Source: Eupeodes corollae
Taxonomy: Eukaryota > Arthropoda > Insecta > Diptera > Syrphidae
DNA length: 64,000 bases
Assembly: GCF_945859685.1 (NCBI RefSeq)
Contig: NC_079148.1
Location: 9,424,001-9,488,000 of the forward strand
Reading direction: 5' to 3'
Made by a program: the position numbers and the translations under genes. The notes below the pieces were generated by a model, which worked only from the letters and a program-made list of their open reading frames with translations, did no database searches and had not been told where the DNA came from. Shown here piece by piece: positions 11,346 through 22,690 of the stretch; the first letter of the stretch is position 1; each line of letters begins with the position of its first letter.

Positions 11346-12470
11346 TGAATCGAAACTCGTTAAATTGTATTGGCCTGGTTATTTGTACCATTATGAAGTT
11401 AAAATGGGTTTGACAGTGATTATCCTAAACAATGCTCAGTAATTATTGTAAATCTAGAAAAGTCATTTATAATTTTCAATATTTGAGGACAAAAATAAAT
11501 GTCTGTTTTTTTATACAACTATCATTTAAATCTTCTAACTTTCATCGTACGAATCTCAAACTTGACGAAGAATTCCAAACTGTTCTATTTATATATCTTT
11601 TGTTGCATTTTGGTTTTTCTAATCAAGAAAATTGCTTAAAGTACGAAAACCATTATTATTAAACCCACCACGCTACACTTTATATCTAAAACAACATCAT
11701 CAGTGTTGCACTACCAAACTTACGGGAAAATACAAAAAAAAAAAAAACGAGGAAAAACCATTCATTAAAACATAATAATTCAAGACCAACAAAACGAGAA
11801 CCTGTGCATTAAAAATGTAAGAAGAAACGACAACAACAAAAAAACACAATAAACTAAATGCACTGCTTCCACACATGCCAAAAGACATTCAGAGTTTTTT
11901 GTTTTTCTCTTTTTTACTTCTGCGTAGGAACTTTTACTCATTCTAAGGCACCGTCTACACATTATATAATAATCAATAGACGTGCAGTAAAATCACCATA
12001 TCTGCATTTTTCATCGTATTTCATGATAAAACTTGACATTTGATAAATTATTTAAAAATTTGTCTTAAGAAGCCATATTTGTTTCAAGAATGAAAGGCTT
12101 CTGCCAAATTTTCTGTCAATCAGAAATATTTCTGAGTGATTTATGTCAAAAAATGTAATCGTTGTTTTCTGCCAACTGTTAAACTTTCGATTGATGGTAC
12201 AAAAGTGTTTGGAGTTCATGTAAACTGTTCTTTTCGTTTAAGAATGACAGTTTCTCCTAATATAGGGTTGTCCAATTGAAGGTTCAATCAATCAATGTTT
12301 ATTTCATTGTAAAGGGGAGCAACAGAGTCAGGAAACTTTTTTGTAAAACTTTTTAAGTTCTCACCTGTCATATGTCAACAGTGACAGCTTTCCGAATAGT
12401 AGTATTCAAAATGAAGCCTTTTTTATTTAAAAACCCTATACAAACAGGAAATTACAAAATCGTAACTAAA
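11346..12470. other. Unassigned AT-rich DNA
   Basis: No gene recognised. The sequence AATCAATCAATGTTTATTTCATTGTAAA near 12287 resembles the A-rich 3' tail region of fly retroelements in reverse, but no element could be followed from it. Confidence 0.5.
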
Positions 12471-13047
12471 AGCCCAATTATAATAGACTTAACGATTTTA
12501 AGCCAGCTTAAGGAAACGAAACAGTACGCAGCCTTATATGTCACTAACCATAATAGATGTTCTGCTCAGTTTCGTTAAATTTCGCTAACTTTCGTGCAAT
12601 TACAAAAGAGCCATTTAAATGTTTAAAGTTACGTGAATTCATTATGGTTACTTTTTATTTTGACGATAACTTCTGATAACTTTTCGTTCGGTTTTGACAT
12701 TAGCTTTCTTTCGGTTAAAGGCCCAACTATAATAAGCATAAGCTAGCATATGCGCGCATAAGTAAACATGCGAATACAAAGAATCTCAATACGAGTGAAC
12801 ATGAATGGAGTCTAGCTCCGTTTCGTTCAATTCTTCTCAGTTTTGCTAACTCAAACACACTTAAGCAAGAGCGATCCCAATAGCTCGCCGCATATGTAAA
12901 ATCTGACATGTAGGAACGAGAGCAAAATTGCGTTATGGCTTTACAGTAATTTCGCAAACTTAATTGAATTTTTGTTGGGTTTTTGACATAAGCTTATGTT
13001 TGCATATGCCTATTATAGTTGGGCCTTAAGTCTATTATAGTTAAGGC
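12471..13047. mobile_element. Outer MITE-like element with inverted ends
   Basis: The left end is GCCCAATTATAATAGACTTA (12471-12490). The right end at about 13024-13047, read on the minus strand, gives GCCTTAACTATAATAGACTT. The two ends match at most positions over about 23 bp. The interior encodes nothing recognisable. A second element of the same family sits just inside the right end. The transposase source is unknown. Confidence 0.6.
12717..13027. mobile_element. Inner MITE nested in the outer one
   Basis: Inverted ends share AGGCCCAACTATAATA on the left (from 12718) and TATTATAGTTGGGCCTT on the right (to 13027). The ends continue imperfectly with GCATAAGC and GCTTATG. TTAA lies next to both ends, so a TTAA target site is possible, but the match is offset by one base. 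The shared terminal GCCCAA-TATAATA word makes it a relative of the outer element. Confidence 0.7.
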
Positions 13048-14575
13048 ATAAGAATTCGAAAGTTTTGTGCTTTTCATTTAAATTTAATCTTTCGTTAAGT
13101 TGTACATATCAATTGTGACAGATGATCACTTCTCTTTATAAAATTTGTGACAGATGAATGTATTTTATTTAAAAAATATGAAATTGCAATGTTTTCTTAA
13201 AAGCCTATACATTTCAGATATGAGGTTTTGATAGTTCTCAAAAATTCGTATTACTTAATTTTCAACGTAAGCGTAATATTCCTTTTTTTTCAACCATTCC
13301 GTGTGTTTAGTAAGTAGACATAACAATTTGAGAAAACTTTTCAACAGTTATCAAAAAAACGAGAAAAACAACGAAAAGGAATAAATGCGAAAGCAATAAG
13401 GAATTTTCGCACAGAAATAAAGTTTAAAAGCAAAAAAAATGCTTTTATCCTTTTTATGCGTTTTTTTCTCGTTTTCTTTTCATTCCTTCGTTCAGTGTGA
13501 ATAGAAATGAAACGGTGACAAACATTATATCGTGTGTATTTGTGTTTTTATTTATGGGATTTTCCTCCAGAATTGTTTGTTGTTTTTTATTTTTGTATGT
13601 GGCTGATACGATGCTGTGAATTTTGAGGGTTCTTTTGATGATATATTGGCACACAAATTGTGACGTAAAGGTATAATGCTTTTATTGAAAACTTTTGCTG
13701 ATGTTGATTATAGGATCTATTGAATATATGGATGAATACATACAAAAAAACACTACAATCGATAATGCAACATAAAAGAAAAAAGGTATTTTGTCAAACT
13801 ATTCACTAATGTTATGTCAAATCAAGAGATAATTTTTTGTTGAGGAGATTCGCTCCAATATTAATTCATTTCGTCAAAGAAAATAGAGTTACAATCTTCT
13901 AAACATTCCGTTTCATTTCAAAGAAATTTATTTTCAAGGTAAAACTGTAATTAAACTGACTACCATAATCAGGCTTATTTCGTAAATTGTTGAATGTCAA
14001 AAAAAAACATCAGTGTGAACTTGGTGTAACATTAGCCGTTCAACACTTACTACACGTCAATTTATTGAATTTGTCTTTCGAAACGCGTTCACATTGTTAG
14101 CTTATGTATTCAAATGATCGATTATCTTTTTTAAAAACTATTGGAAAACGTCAACATTTTATCGTTGAAAGATTCTGTTAAAATTATTTTAGTTCTTGTA
14201 ATCTTAAATTGTTTATTTAGGGTACAAATAGCAATCCACATTTAAATATTACTACTTGCCTGGCTCCAAAAAAAAAAATTAAAACAAGATTGTAGACGAA
14301 AACTTGACTGAACGGATTTCTGTCCAGACAAAACTTAATTGTTATTATTACTTTTATTATTATTATTTTCTGCTTTTTGTTGTTATATAAATGTAAAACA
14401 AATTCCAAAAACATTCATTTCAGAAACAAAATTATTCATATTGTAAAAAATGTTGATATGTCAAATGTCAGCTGTTGTTTTGGAGCTTTTTTAAATTGTA
14501 AAAGCAAAAGAAGTGCTATCAAAGTAAAAACGCCACTGACGTTTAAACAAAGCGTCTATCGGAATAAAAGAATTT
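13048..14575. other. Unassigned AT-rich DNA
   Basis: No gene recognised. Short poly-A/T runs and TGTCAAA words are common. The small open frames at 13454-13654 and 14217-14414 have low-complexity composition and no recognisable motif. Confidence 0.6.
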
Positions 14576-14646
14576 TCACATGAGAGCGACCATCGAATAA
14601 ATGAATATTCGTCCATTATGACAGTTCTTTCGCATGGCTTGTTTTT

Positions 14647-14656
14647 ATTCATCCTT
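14647..14656. repeat. Target-site duplication, left copy
   Basis: ATTCATCCTT, identical to 17040-17049, at the 3' end of the RTE-like LINE. Confidence 0.85.
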
Positions 14657-17039
14657 CATCATCATCATCAGATCCTCTAACCCCGTACGGGGCATAGGGC
14701 GTCAACAAAACGTCTCCATCCTTCTCGATCTGCAGCTACAGATACCTTAACTGTGGCCACGTCTTTCTCTGGGAGTTAGCTTCCGATAACGCCGTGACCC
14801 CTGAGAATTCCATTCAAAGGACTGTTTCGCAATATCATCGTTTGGTTTCCTCAGTGTGTGACCAATCCATTGCCATTTTCGCTTTCTGATGTTGATGTCC
14901 AAGCCCCTCTGACCTGTCCTACGCCACAATTCCTGGTTAGATATTGTTTGTGGCCAGCGAATTTTAAAGATGTGACGCAGACAGGCAGCGGTTCACAAAA
15001 GCCTCCGATTTTCTAGAGATGCTTATAATAGCTCGGATTTCACATTGGTTTCAAAGAATCTCAGTTTAGTGCGTAAGGAGACTTGACTGGATTTAAAAAT
15101 TTGGGACAGAGCACCAAAAGCAACACGAGCTTTATTTATTATGATTTTTACGTCCAGATCCGTACCACTATTTGTTGATACAATACTTCTGAGAAAATTA
15201 AATTGTTCGACCTCTTCAACAGGCGTGTCATGCAGAATAATACGATGTTGTGTTGGGGGGCCTGTTAGCATTATTTTATGTCTTTTTGGTATTTATTTTA
15301 AGACCGCACGATTCTCCTTTCGCCCGTAAAGTTTGACACATCTCGTTCAGACCACTAATGTTATTTGCCATGAGACATATATCGTCGGCATAGTCTAAAT
15401 GGCTAAGCCTTTCAAACGTTCTCCATTGAATACCTTGCCTCTCAGTTTTACCGACACTGGCCGTCAGAACATCATCTATCTCCAGCAGAAAAAGAATTGG
15501 GGATAAAACATCCCCTTGTCTCACACCCTGACGCATTTCAAAAGAGTCGGATGGCTGCCCATTATGCAACACGAAACACCTTACATTGTTGTAGGACTCC
15601 TTTATAATGGCAACAATTTTTGGCGGAATTCCTTTCCCAAGAAGTAATCTCTATATACATTCTCGGTTAACTCGGTCAAAGGCCTTCTCAAAATCTACAA
15701 ACATTAGGTTTAGCGGTGTTTGAAATTCTGCAGACTGCTCAAGAACAATGCGTAAGGTGTTGATATGGTCAACGCACGACCGACCGCTGCGGAAGCCAGC
15801 CTAATTCCTCTTGAGTATAGTCTCAATTCTAGCCCTTATCCGTTCGAGGATTAAAATTGCCATTAGCTTTGGGAAAACGGACAAAACGGTAATACACCCC
15901 AATTGTTGCAGTTCTTGAGATCACCTTTTTTTGGCACCTTAACAATCACTCCATCCTTCCATTCCCTAGGATAGGTTCCGTTTTCCCAAACAGTTTGTAT
16001 AAGCGGATGCAAGATACTTGCTGCTGTGGCGGGATCAGTTTTCAGGAATTCCGCTGGTACTCCGTCAAGCCCGGCTGCTTTGTTGTTTTTGAGGAGATTA
16101 ATCGCTGTTTCAATTTCCGCTCCTGAAGGGGTTCGATGTCAATACCCCTGCAGGATCTGCCCATCTTGTTAAGTTGGGTCACTTCCTCACTCTGTTCAAC
16201 GGGTCCTCATTTAACAGGGCACAAAAGTGACCCTTCCCCCTGCGAAGTTGATCTTCAATTGATACCAATAGTGTCCCATCCACATCCATTACAGGATGAT
16301 TGTTGTTGCTTTTTTCCCCGACAACTTCTTTGGTTATTTGGTACAATTCTCGGATATCTCCTCTTCTTGGAGCTTTTTCAGCATTATCAGCGAGTTCATC
16401 TATCCTTACCCTCCTGTCACGTCTCACACAACGATAGACCAACTTGTGTGCAATCCGATATTCGATTGGCAATTTAGCCTTTTGTCGAGCGTCTGTCTCG
16501 GCTTCAACGATTTAAGAATCTCGATTTTTTTCCCAGATGTCTTGGGATATCCTCTCGTACGCCTAGGTACAGTCTCGAATCCAGCCTCCATAAAAACACT
16601 TTTAATTTCACCCCATATTTCGTCAAAATCTGAGTCAACACTCACATTTAATGACGAAGCTCTGTAGTTAAGGGTGTTGATATACTCGTATGTAGCTACG
16701 GCTTATGTTGGGATCACTTAAAGCATTCGTATTGACTTTTGGATTTCTTGCTGCATTCTGCGATTGTCTTAATACAGCCGCGGTTTTTAATTTGAGACTC
16801 ATGACAACCAAATGGTGGTCACTTCCCACCTCGGCATTTCTTATATTTCGGACATCACACAAAGACTTCCTTCATCGCTGCTGAATCATGATGTGACCAA
16901 TATGATTTTAGGTATGACCATCTGGGTGCACCAATGTGACTTTGTTGCACGTCTTATGTTTAAATACAGTCCCACCAATTACGTTTGCGTTAGAAAAGTC
17001 GACAAGCATGTCACCATTTTCATTACGTGACCCCAAGCC
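14657..17039 (-). mobile_element. RTE-like LINE, 5'-truncated, with target-site duplication
   Basis: A minus-strand non-LTR retrotransposon. Its 3' end at 14657 has the trinucleotide tail CATCATCATCATCA (GAT repeats on the element's strand), as RTE-clade LINEs have. The 10-bp duplication ATTCATCCTT flanks it exactly at 14647-14656 and 17040-17049. The order on the minus strand is endonuclease end, linker, RT and C-terminal domain. It starts within the endonuclease, so it is 5'-truncated, and it carries many frameshifts. Confidence 0.85.
14745..16862 (-). pseudogene. RTE-like endonuclease-reverse transcriptase remnant
   Basis: Pieces in order on the minus strand: NAEVGSDHHLVVMSLKLK (endonuclease end with the SDH motif, about 16670-16860); RRDRRVRIDELADNAEKA and RELYQITKEVVGEKSN (linker, about 16180-16470); GVRQGDVLSPILFLLEIDDV and LDYADDICLMANN (RT, with the catalytic YADD, 15276-15572); VEEVEQFNFLRSIVSTNSGT (15023-15271); and RKRKWQWIGHTLRKP (C-terminal, 14747-14929). 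The palm motif is intact but stops and frameshifts separate the pieces, so no full protein can be made. The motif set is typical of RTE-like LINEs. The clade is from memory. Confidence 0.85.
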
Positions 17040-17049
17040 ATTCATCCTT
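17040..17049. repeat. Target-site duplication, right copy
   Basis: ATTCATCCTT, identical to 14647-14656, at the truncated 5' end of the RTE-like LINE. Confidence 0.85.
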
Positions 17050-17261
17050 ACATTACAACAAATTCTACAATGACATTTTTAGGTCAAAACACGTGTGAAC
17101 ATTTTATTCGTTGAAGTCTGGATCGTATGTGGAACATGAATTGGGTTTGACAGTTCCAATCAGGTTGCAATTTGGAACGAACTATTATATTATATTATAT
17201 TTATTCCTTTTTTATTTACATTTATTCATTCATGCGTTGGTCGTTGATCGCTCTCATGTGA

Positions 17262-19897
17262 ATAGTACTTAAGGCCGAATTATTCCCAAACCAAACACAA
17301 ATGTAACCGCTGCATTAACTAAATAACTGCACAAGTCAATTATACTACGTTCATTTCAAAAATATCGTCCATCTTTTTTTGCTCAAATGTCAGTTTCCTT
17401 GAAGTGTGGCTCTGTCCATAAACACTAACCTTTCGAATTTAGAAGTGAACAAAGATATACGAAAAGGATTGAAGTCCATAAAATTTGCGTCTCTTTATAT
17501 TCGATTATTTTCAAAAGGCCACTTAATTGTCTTTCTTCTTTTTTATTTTCAAACTATAGAAAATTCTAATAAATATTTTGTTTAACTTAAGCTTTTTTGT
17601 TTTATAGACTCTATTATTTTCCATTGAGCATTTGACATTTCATTTGAAATTAAACGCCATTTTGGTTATACACCGCCTACAAAGTGTCATATACGACATT
17701 TCACAACGCTTAATCTTAACAATGACAACAAAAAAGTGAACGCATACACGTTTTTGAAACCATACCAAATGCTGTCAAGCTCATTTGTTCACATCGAACC
17801 TATAATTTTCTTAAATAAACATTATCATGATTATCGTCCTTCGTCCTTATTTATTTTTATATTTTTTCTCATTCGAATAATTGTATACCCATATCGTATT
17901 CAACCTTCAATCACTCTTTAACAAAAAAAGAAACAAAAACAAAGAAAAAAACATCACTTTCTCCATCGTCGTCCGTCTGGGACGTGTTTTTTGAAATAGA
18001 ACATTTATAAAAGCCAAGGTAAAATTATGTATACGGATAAACACAAGATGTCTGACATATGTGACCATTTTAAATGTCACTCCTTTTTCGAACAAAACAA
18101 AGAGAAATGAAAATACAAAAAGAACAAAAAAAAAAAAAAAATAATATAGAACACAATTATCGTCTATATTCATTCCCATATTAGACCTAGTATAGTTCCC
18201 TCTTTAAATGAGACTCCCATATAGCTATGAGAGTCATTAAATGTTCCTAGTACGTTACGTATAGGCAGGCATATAGAGAAGCCCCCTCGAGAGCTTCGTC
18301 ATCGTCTTCTTATACCATATCAGATATAGGTACGACGCTAGTCTACTTAAGCCGTAAACGGGCACGCAATATGTGCGTAAATCTCCCCCATCATTTCATC
18401 TGGTTTATAAACCCCGGACTCTACTCGTATACTTGTCATATAATAAAGGGTGTTTCTTTGAAACGTTTAGAATTTTGAAATGAAGTAAAGCAACAATTAT
18501 TTTTGTATACATTTTCATGAAACTACCTTAACTCTAAAGATATCTTCTGACACTAGAAACAGCTAAACAACACTATGACAGCAACTGCTGTCATAAACGT
18601 AATCTTATCTGAATGTCAAATTTGACTTTTCCAACATTTCTGACCACTTATTGGCAATAACGCGAGTGTTGTCATAAAATCGGTGTATGTTCACATTGAA
18701 ATGCCAAACCAAATCAAAAATAAATCACTTGACACATGACATATGACACTTCACCATTGACACTTGACAGTTAAAAAATGGCCGTCAGTTAAAATAGTAT
18801 TGCCAGCTTGAAGTTCTATACTCCCGAAAAAAAACCACCCGTTATAAACCAACATCTCTATAAGCCTGACATAGATATGGTACGTCGGTCGGTTGGCGGT
18901 AGAGGATGGAATAGCAACCTTCATCTGGTTTAATTCTCCAATTTTTTCCGCAATCATGCGTAAGAAAAGAACAATTTTTCTTTCGATATATTTTCTTTTT
19001 TCTTTACTTCTTTCGATTTCTTATTCTCTTTAAATAGTAAAATGACATTACATCCAAAAGTGAGTGTTTTGTGGGGGGTTGGGATGGTTGGATGAAGCTG
19101 ATGGGAGAAGGCCACTTTCTTTTTATATAAGTACATACGCGCAAGCATCAATCCCAGGAAGGAGTGCGGACCCCTTTTATGCATTGCACGGATGGAGATA
19201 ACATTTATCGACAGTGTACGCGCACCACTGATCATCATCATCATCTCTCGAGAAAGAAAGCAAATTGTTGTGCCATGCCTCCTGCTTCTGATATACTGAT
19301 GATTATGATGATGATGAGGATACTGGGTTTTATTTGTGCGTTTTCACTTAAATGTTTCGTTCGCACCAGAAAAGTCTCAGATGTCATTTTGAAATTAAAT
19401 TAATTTTAATTTTTCAATAATACGTTCATGAGTACTCGTATAATAAAGAGTGCATAAAGAGGTCGCAAGTACTTGAAGTTTTTAGTATCAGTGTTGACAT
19501 TTCGAAAATTGACATTCCAGATTCGCATAGTACGGGTAAGCAACGAATCTCTATACTTCACATTACGTCGGAAGTTAGGCTTAGGTAAATTGACGGCTGT
19601 TCCTAGGAGTGAATTTAAACTGTTTAAGGGAAAGATTGCAACAATTTCACCAGAACGGTAAAAATGAGTAAAGCATCTTGCACATGAGCTACGAACTGTG
19701 AACTGTGGATGTTAGCATGTTTTGACATTTCTTTCAGATGAGCTTTATTTCTATTTGCAGACAGCGACGAATTGTCAATTTATAGTTACCGTTTTCTCCA
19801 TATTCGCCTCGGCCTCCATAAAAAAAAAAAAAAACAAAACTAGAGTGGTATAATTTTGAGGTTAAGTTGCGCGTGAACAATTTATTCGTTGGATTGT
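17262..19897. other. Unassigned AT-rich DNA
   Basis: No gene recognised. There is a poly-A run near 18127 and a TGATGATG microsatellite near 19300. An AAAGGGTGTTTC word near 18445 resembles the ends of some DNA transposons, but I found no partner for it. Confidence 0.55.
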
Positions 19898-20085
19898 GGA
19901 TGGTATGTGGAACGCGAATACAGTTTGACAGTTCGTAGCAAGCACATTGCAAATTGTGTGGATGGTATGTGGAACGCGAATACAGTTTGAAAGTTCGAAG
20001 CAAGCACATTGCAAATTGTGTAGATGGTATGTGGAACCCGAATAGAGTTTGACAGTTCGTAGCAACCACACTGCAATTCGTTTCT
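19898..20085. repeat. 62-bp tandem repeat, three copies
   Basis: GGATGGTATGTGGAACGCGA recurs at 19898, 19960 and 20022 (third copy slightly changed), each followed by GAATACAGTTTGACAGTTCG or a close variant. A diverged single copy lies at about 17118-17165, so the unit comes from a dispersed family. The open frames reading through it (about 19734-20311, minus) only reflect the period and are not genes. Confidence 0.9.
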
Positions 20086-20984
20086 TCCAAATTGTTTTTA
20101 CAAAATTTTCTTGTTTTAGAGAAAAAAATTGCAGTTTTTTTATTCTTACATTAGTGTCAATTGGTTTCTTATAATTTAAATGTGAATTTGTTTGGAATTG
20201 ACTTTTTGAAATGTGTAAAATCACGTTCGCTCTCATGTGCAAGGCCCTTAAGGCAAAGAACTTTACGAAGATGTTCGAGTGGCGCAATTGTTTCAGTGAT
20301 GTCATTGCCATTAATTAATTTTAAAAGTTCTTCGTTCAAAACTGTCTTTTAGCCATACGTCAAATCCGTAACAATTACCTGTCCCAAATGTCAAAATTTT
20401 GAAAAAGAATTATAATGACTTTTCATAGATTTGTATATTTTGTTTGAAAAGTTATTCTGTCTTTACGGAACAACTCCTTCCTCATTTGTATAGATATAAG
20501 GACTGATTATGCTGAAAGCGTGTAGACCACCCTAAACATTCAATTTATGAGCTATTTTAACTTCGCGAACAGATTTTTCGTTTTCAAAAAAAAATATCCA
20601 CAATTTGGAAGTGTTGTTTTTCCTAAAAATGATTCATGATGAAATGTCAAACTTTATGGAACACAAATGTCAACACTGTTTGACATTCTCAACTGTCAAA
20701 CCATAGACAAAACTTATCGAAAGTTTTCATGCTGCTACAAAAAACAAAATTTAGTTTGAATGACATTTTGTTGCCATACGTAATACTCGTTGCTTCCCTC
20801 ACCTTGAGGTTCTTTTTAGAAAACGAATTTCAAATTTTGTAAAATTTGGATCTTATGTTTAATTTAAATTTGTTGGCACATAAGGTGCCTAACGTTATAC
20901 AGTGGCTTAAGTTTAAAAAAATTATAGAAATTTAAATTACATGTCAAAACATTTTTTTTAAAAGTCAGCTGATTCCTTTCCTTT
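20086..20984. other. Unassigned AT-rich DNA with dispersed-repeat fragments
   Basis: No gene. It contains an exact copy (20679-20700) of the 22-bp segment at 1110-1131, and ACAAAATTTAGTTTGAATGA (20743-20762), which recurs in variant form at 29416. These are remnants of a dispersed non-coding repeat. Confidence 0.6.
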
Positions 20985-22690
20985 TCTTGTAGGTTTTGGA
21001 GAAATGGTGTTTAGCCTCGGTAGAAGGCTGGCCCAATGGTGGTTTAGAGACTGCTTCCTCGTTTTCCATGATTAAGCTGTCATCAAGAGTTTCCAAAACA
21101 CACTGAGGTATCTTGGCTCTGGATGTCGTTGTTCAGTGGCCATCCTTTTCATTAGATGATTCGGGTGGGCGATGATGTTCCGTTCAAGTCTCTTCGCTGA
21201 CAGAACTAGGTATTTGTCAAGCGGGATTATTTTGGCTTCAGAGTATAGATAATTGTTCCTGTAGTGTTTCTGTCGCTGTCGAGGACAGGCCGGTGCAAAT
21301 TCTGAGAGTTTTCCTTTCGTATACTAAAAGCTTCTTCATGGCTGTCTTCCAGATTGAAAACCAGACGGGAAAGGAGTAGCTGATGACTGGTTTTAACAAG
21401 TTCCGATTTGGAAGTGTTGATCCGGATCCCCCATTTCTTGTAGAAATTAAAGATTGTGCTGATGTGGGCCTCTACTTATCGGTGGTCGATAAGTGGTGAT
21501 ATTGATGACGAAAAAGTGAGTGAGTCATTAGCATATATGCTTTCTCAACATCCAGAAAGCAACCGACGGAGACACGATAACTGTTAAGGAAGGTAGTGAT
21601 GTCATGTTGGAACTTCATCAGCAGATGCAACGTTGAATGCTTTTCTCGAACTGCATGTCAGAGATGATGGAGTTTTCACCGCAGAATTTCTTTAGTCTCC
21701 GGAGGATTACTTCTTCCAGTAATTTGCTGATATTATTGAGGAGTGATATTGGCCTGTAGTTTGATACTAGGTTGGAGGAACCTTTTTTGGGATTGCCACA
21801 ATCTTCGCTGTTTTCCACGTCCGAGGGAACAGTTGTTGAGGATGATTGTGAGAAAAATCATTACTGCTTGTGAAAACCTTTTTACGATGTAATTGGAGAC
21901 ACCATCTGGTCCAGCTGATTTTTTTGGTTTAGAATTGCCGATGATCTCTGCTACCTCCTCTAGATGTGAACTATCAGTGAGATCAACTGCTGGATTAGTG
22001 TCAACGAAACTGATTATATCCGGGTTTGGCTGTAGGGTATGTTGATTTGATGCCTCTACTTCTTGTAGGAAAGTTGGTTCAGACGGTGGATACGGCTTAA
22101 AATTTCCTTCGAAGTAGTTGGCGAACGCTTCCACTTTGTCCTGAGTTGAGGTTGCTTCAACGGTGTTGCTGATGATGGAAACAGGTATTTGTGGCTATAT
22201 CCCAATAATCCTATTGATGTTTTTGAAGGCATCAGGTCCTGGCTTAATTGCTTGCAATCTTCATCCAAACTTGTTAACTTGCTGTAGCTCATACCAAAAT
22301 GTCTAGTAGTTGATGTTTGTTGTATTTAGCTCTTTTTGATGAATCCGGACCTTTTGGACCTCTTTTGTTTCTCAAGGGCTTCAGATATAGCATGTTGAAG
22401 GTTGTCAATGGCTGCATCGATTTATTTCCGTATTCAGCAGATTCCTGTTAGTGGAAGAGTAATGCTGTCTTCGATGTCCCTGTGAAGTTTTGCAATATCC
22501 AGCCGTCTGAAGTTGATGAAGTTTTCGAGGACTTCTGTCGTTAGGAGTATGGGAAAGTGAAGGTTCATTGCCCGAGACGCTGTGTACTTTTGTACAGATA
22601 TATTTCCGGGTTTCTGGAAGAATATGTACCAGGTTGGAAAACGTTTAGGATCATGTTCGCCAGAATGAAAAACTCCATCCAACTGATTGT
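20985..22690 (-). mobile_element. Jockey-like LINE remnant
   Basis: A minus-strand non-LTR retrotransposon. From 22682 downward come an endonuclease end, a linker and the first half of RT. The C-terminal region near 21250-21340, read on the minus strand, gives ERKTLRICTG, a motif of Jockey-type elements. The RT core with YADD is missing, so there is an internal deletion near 21600. No target-site duplication was found. Confidence 0.75.
21618..22682 (-). pseudogene. Jockey-like endonuclease-RT remnant
   Basis: Pieces on the minus strand: the end of the endonuclease with HFPILLTT (22434-22682), a linker with FANYFEGNFKPYPP, then KKSAGPDGVSNYIVKRF (22056-21733), and NYRPISLLNNISKLLEEVI (21618-21818). 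The last two are RT domains 0-1 of Jockey/CR1-type LINEs. The pieces lie in different frames. It is inactive. Confidence 0.8.

Larger units (their letters stand above)
14576..17261. mobile_element. TIR element (MITE) split by an RTE-like LINE
   Basis: The left end TCACATGAGAGCGACCA (14576-14592) is matched in inverted orientation by TCGCTCTCATGTGA (17248-17261). Both are followed inwards by ATCGA-like and AATAAATGAAT-like sequence. Without the LINE between the two ATTCATCCTT copies, the element would be about 290 bp. Related ends occur near 20221-20240, with GCTCTCATGTG. It is non-coding. Confidence 0.65.

Noticed and set aside
19734..20311. Overlapping minus-strand frames of 118 and 149 codons with repeated peptides
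   Set aside because: The repeated peptides (RVPHTIHTICN-like) are the 62-bp tandem repeat read in different frames.
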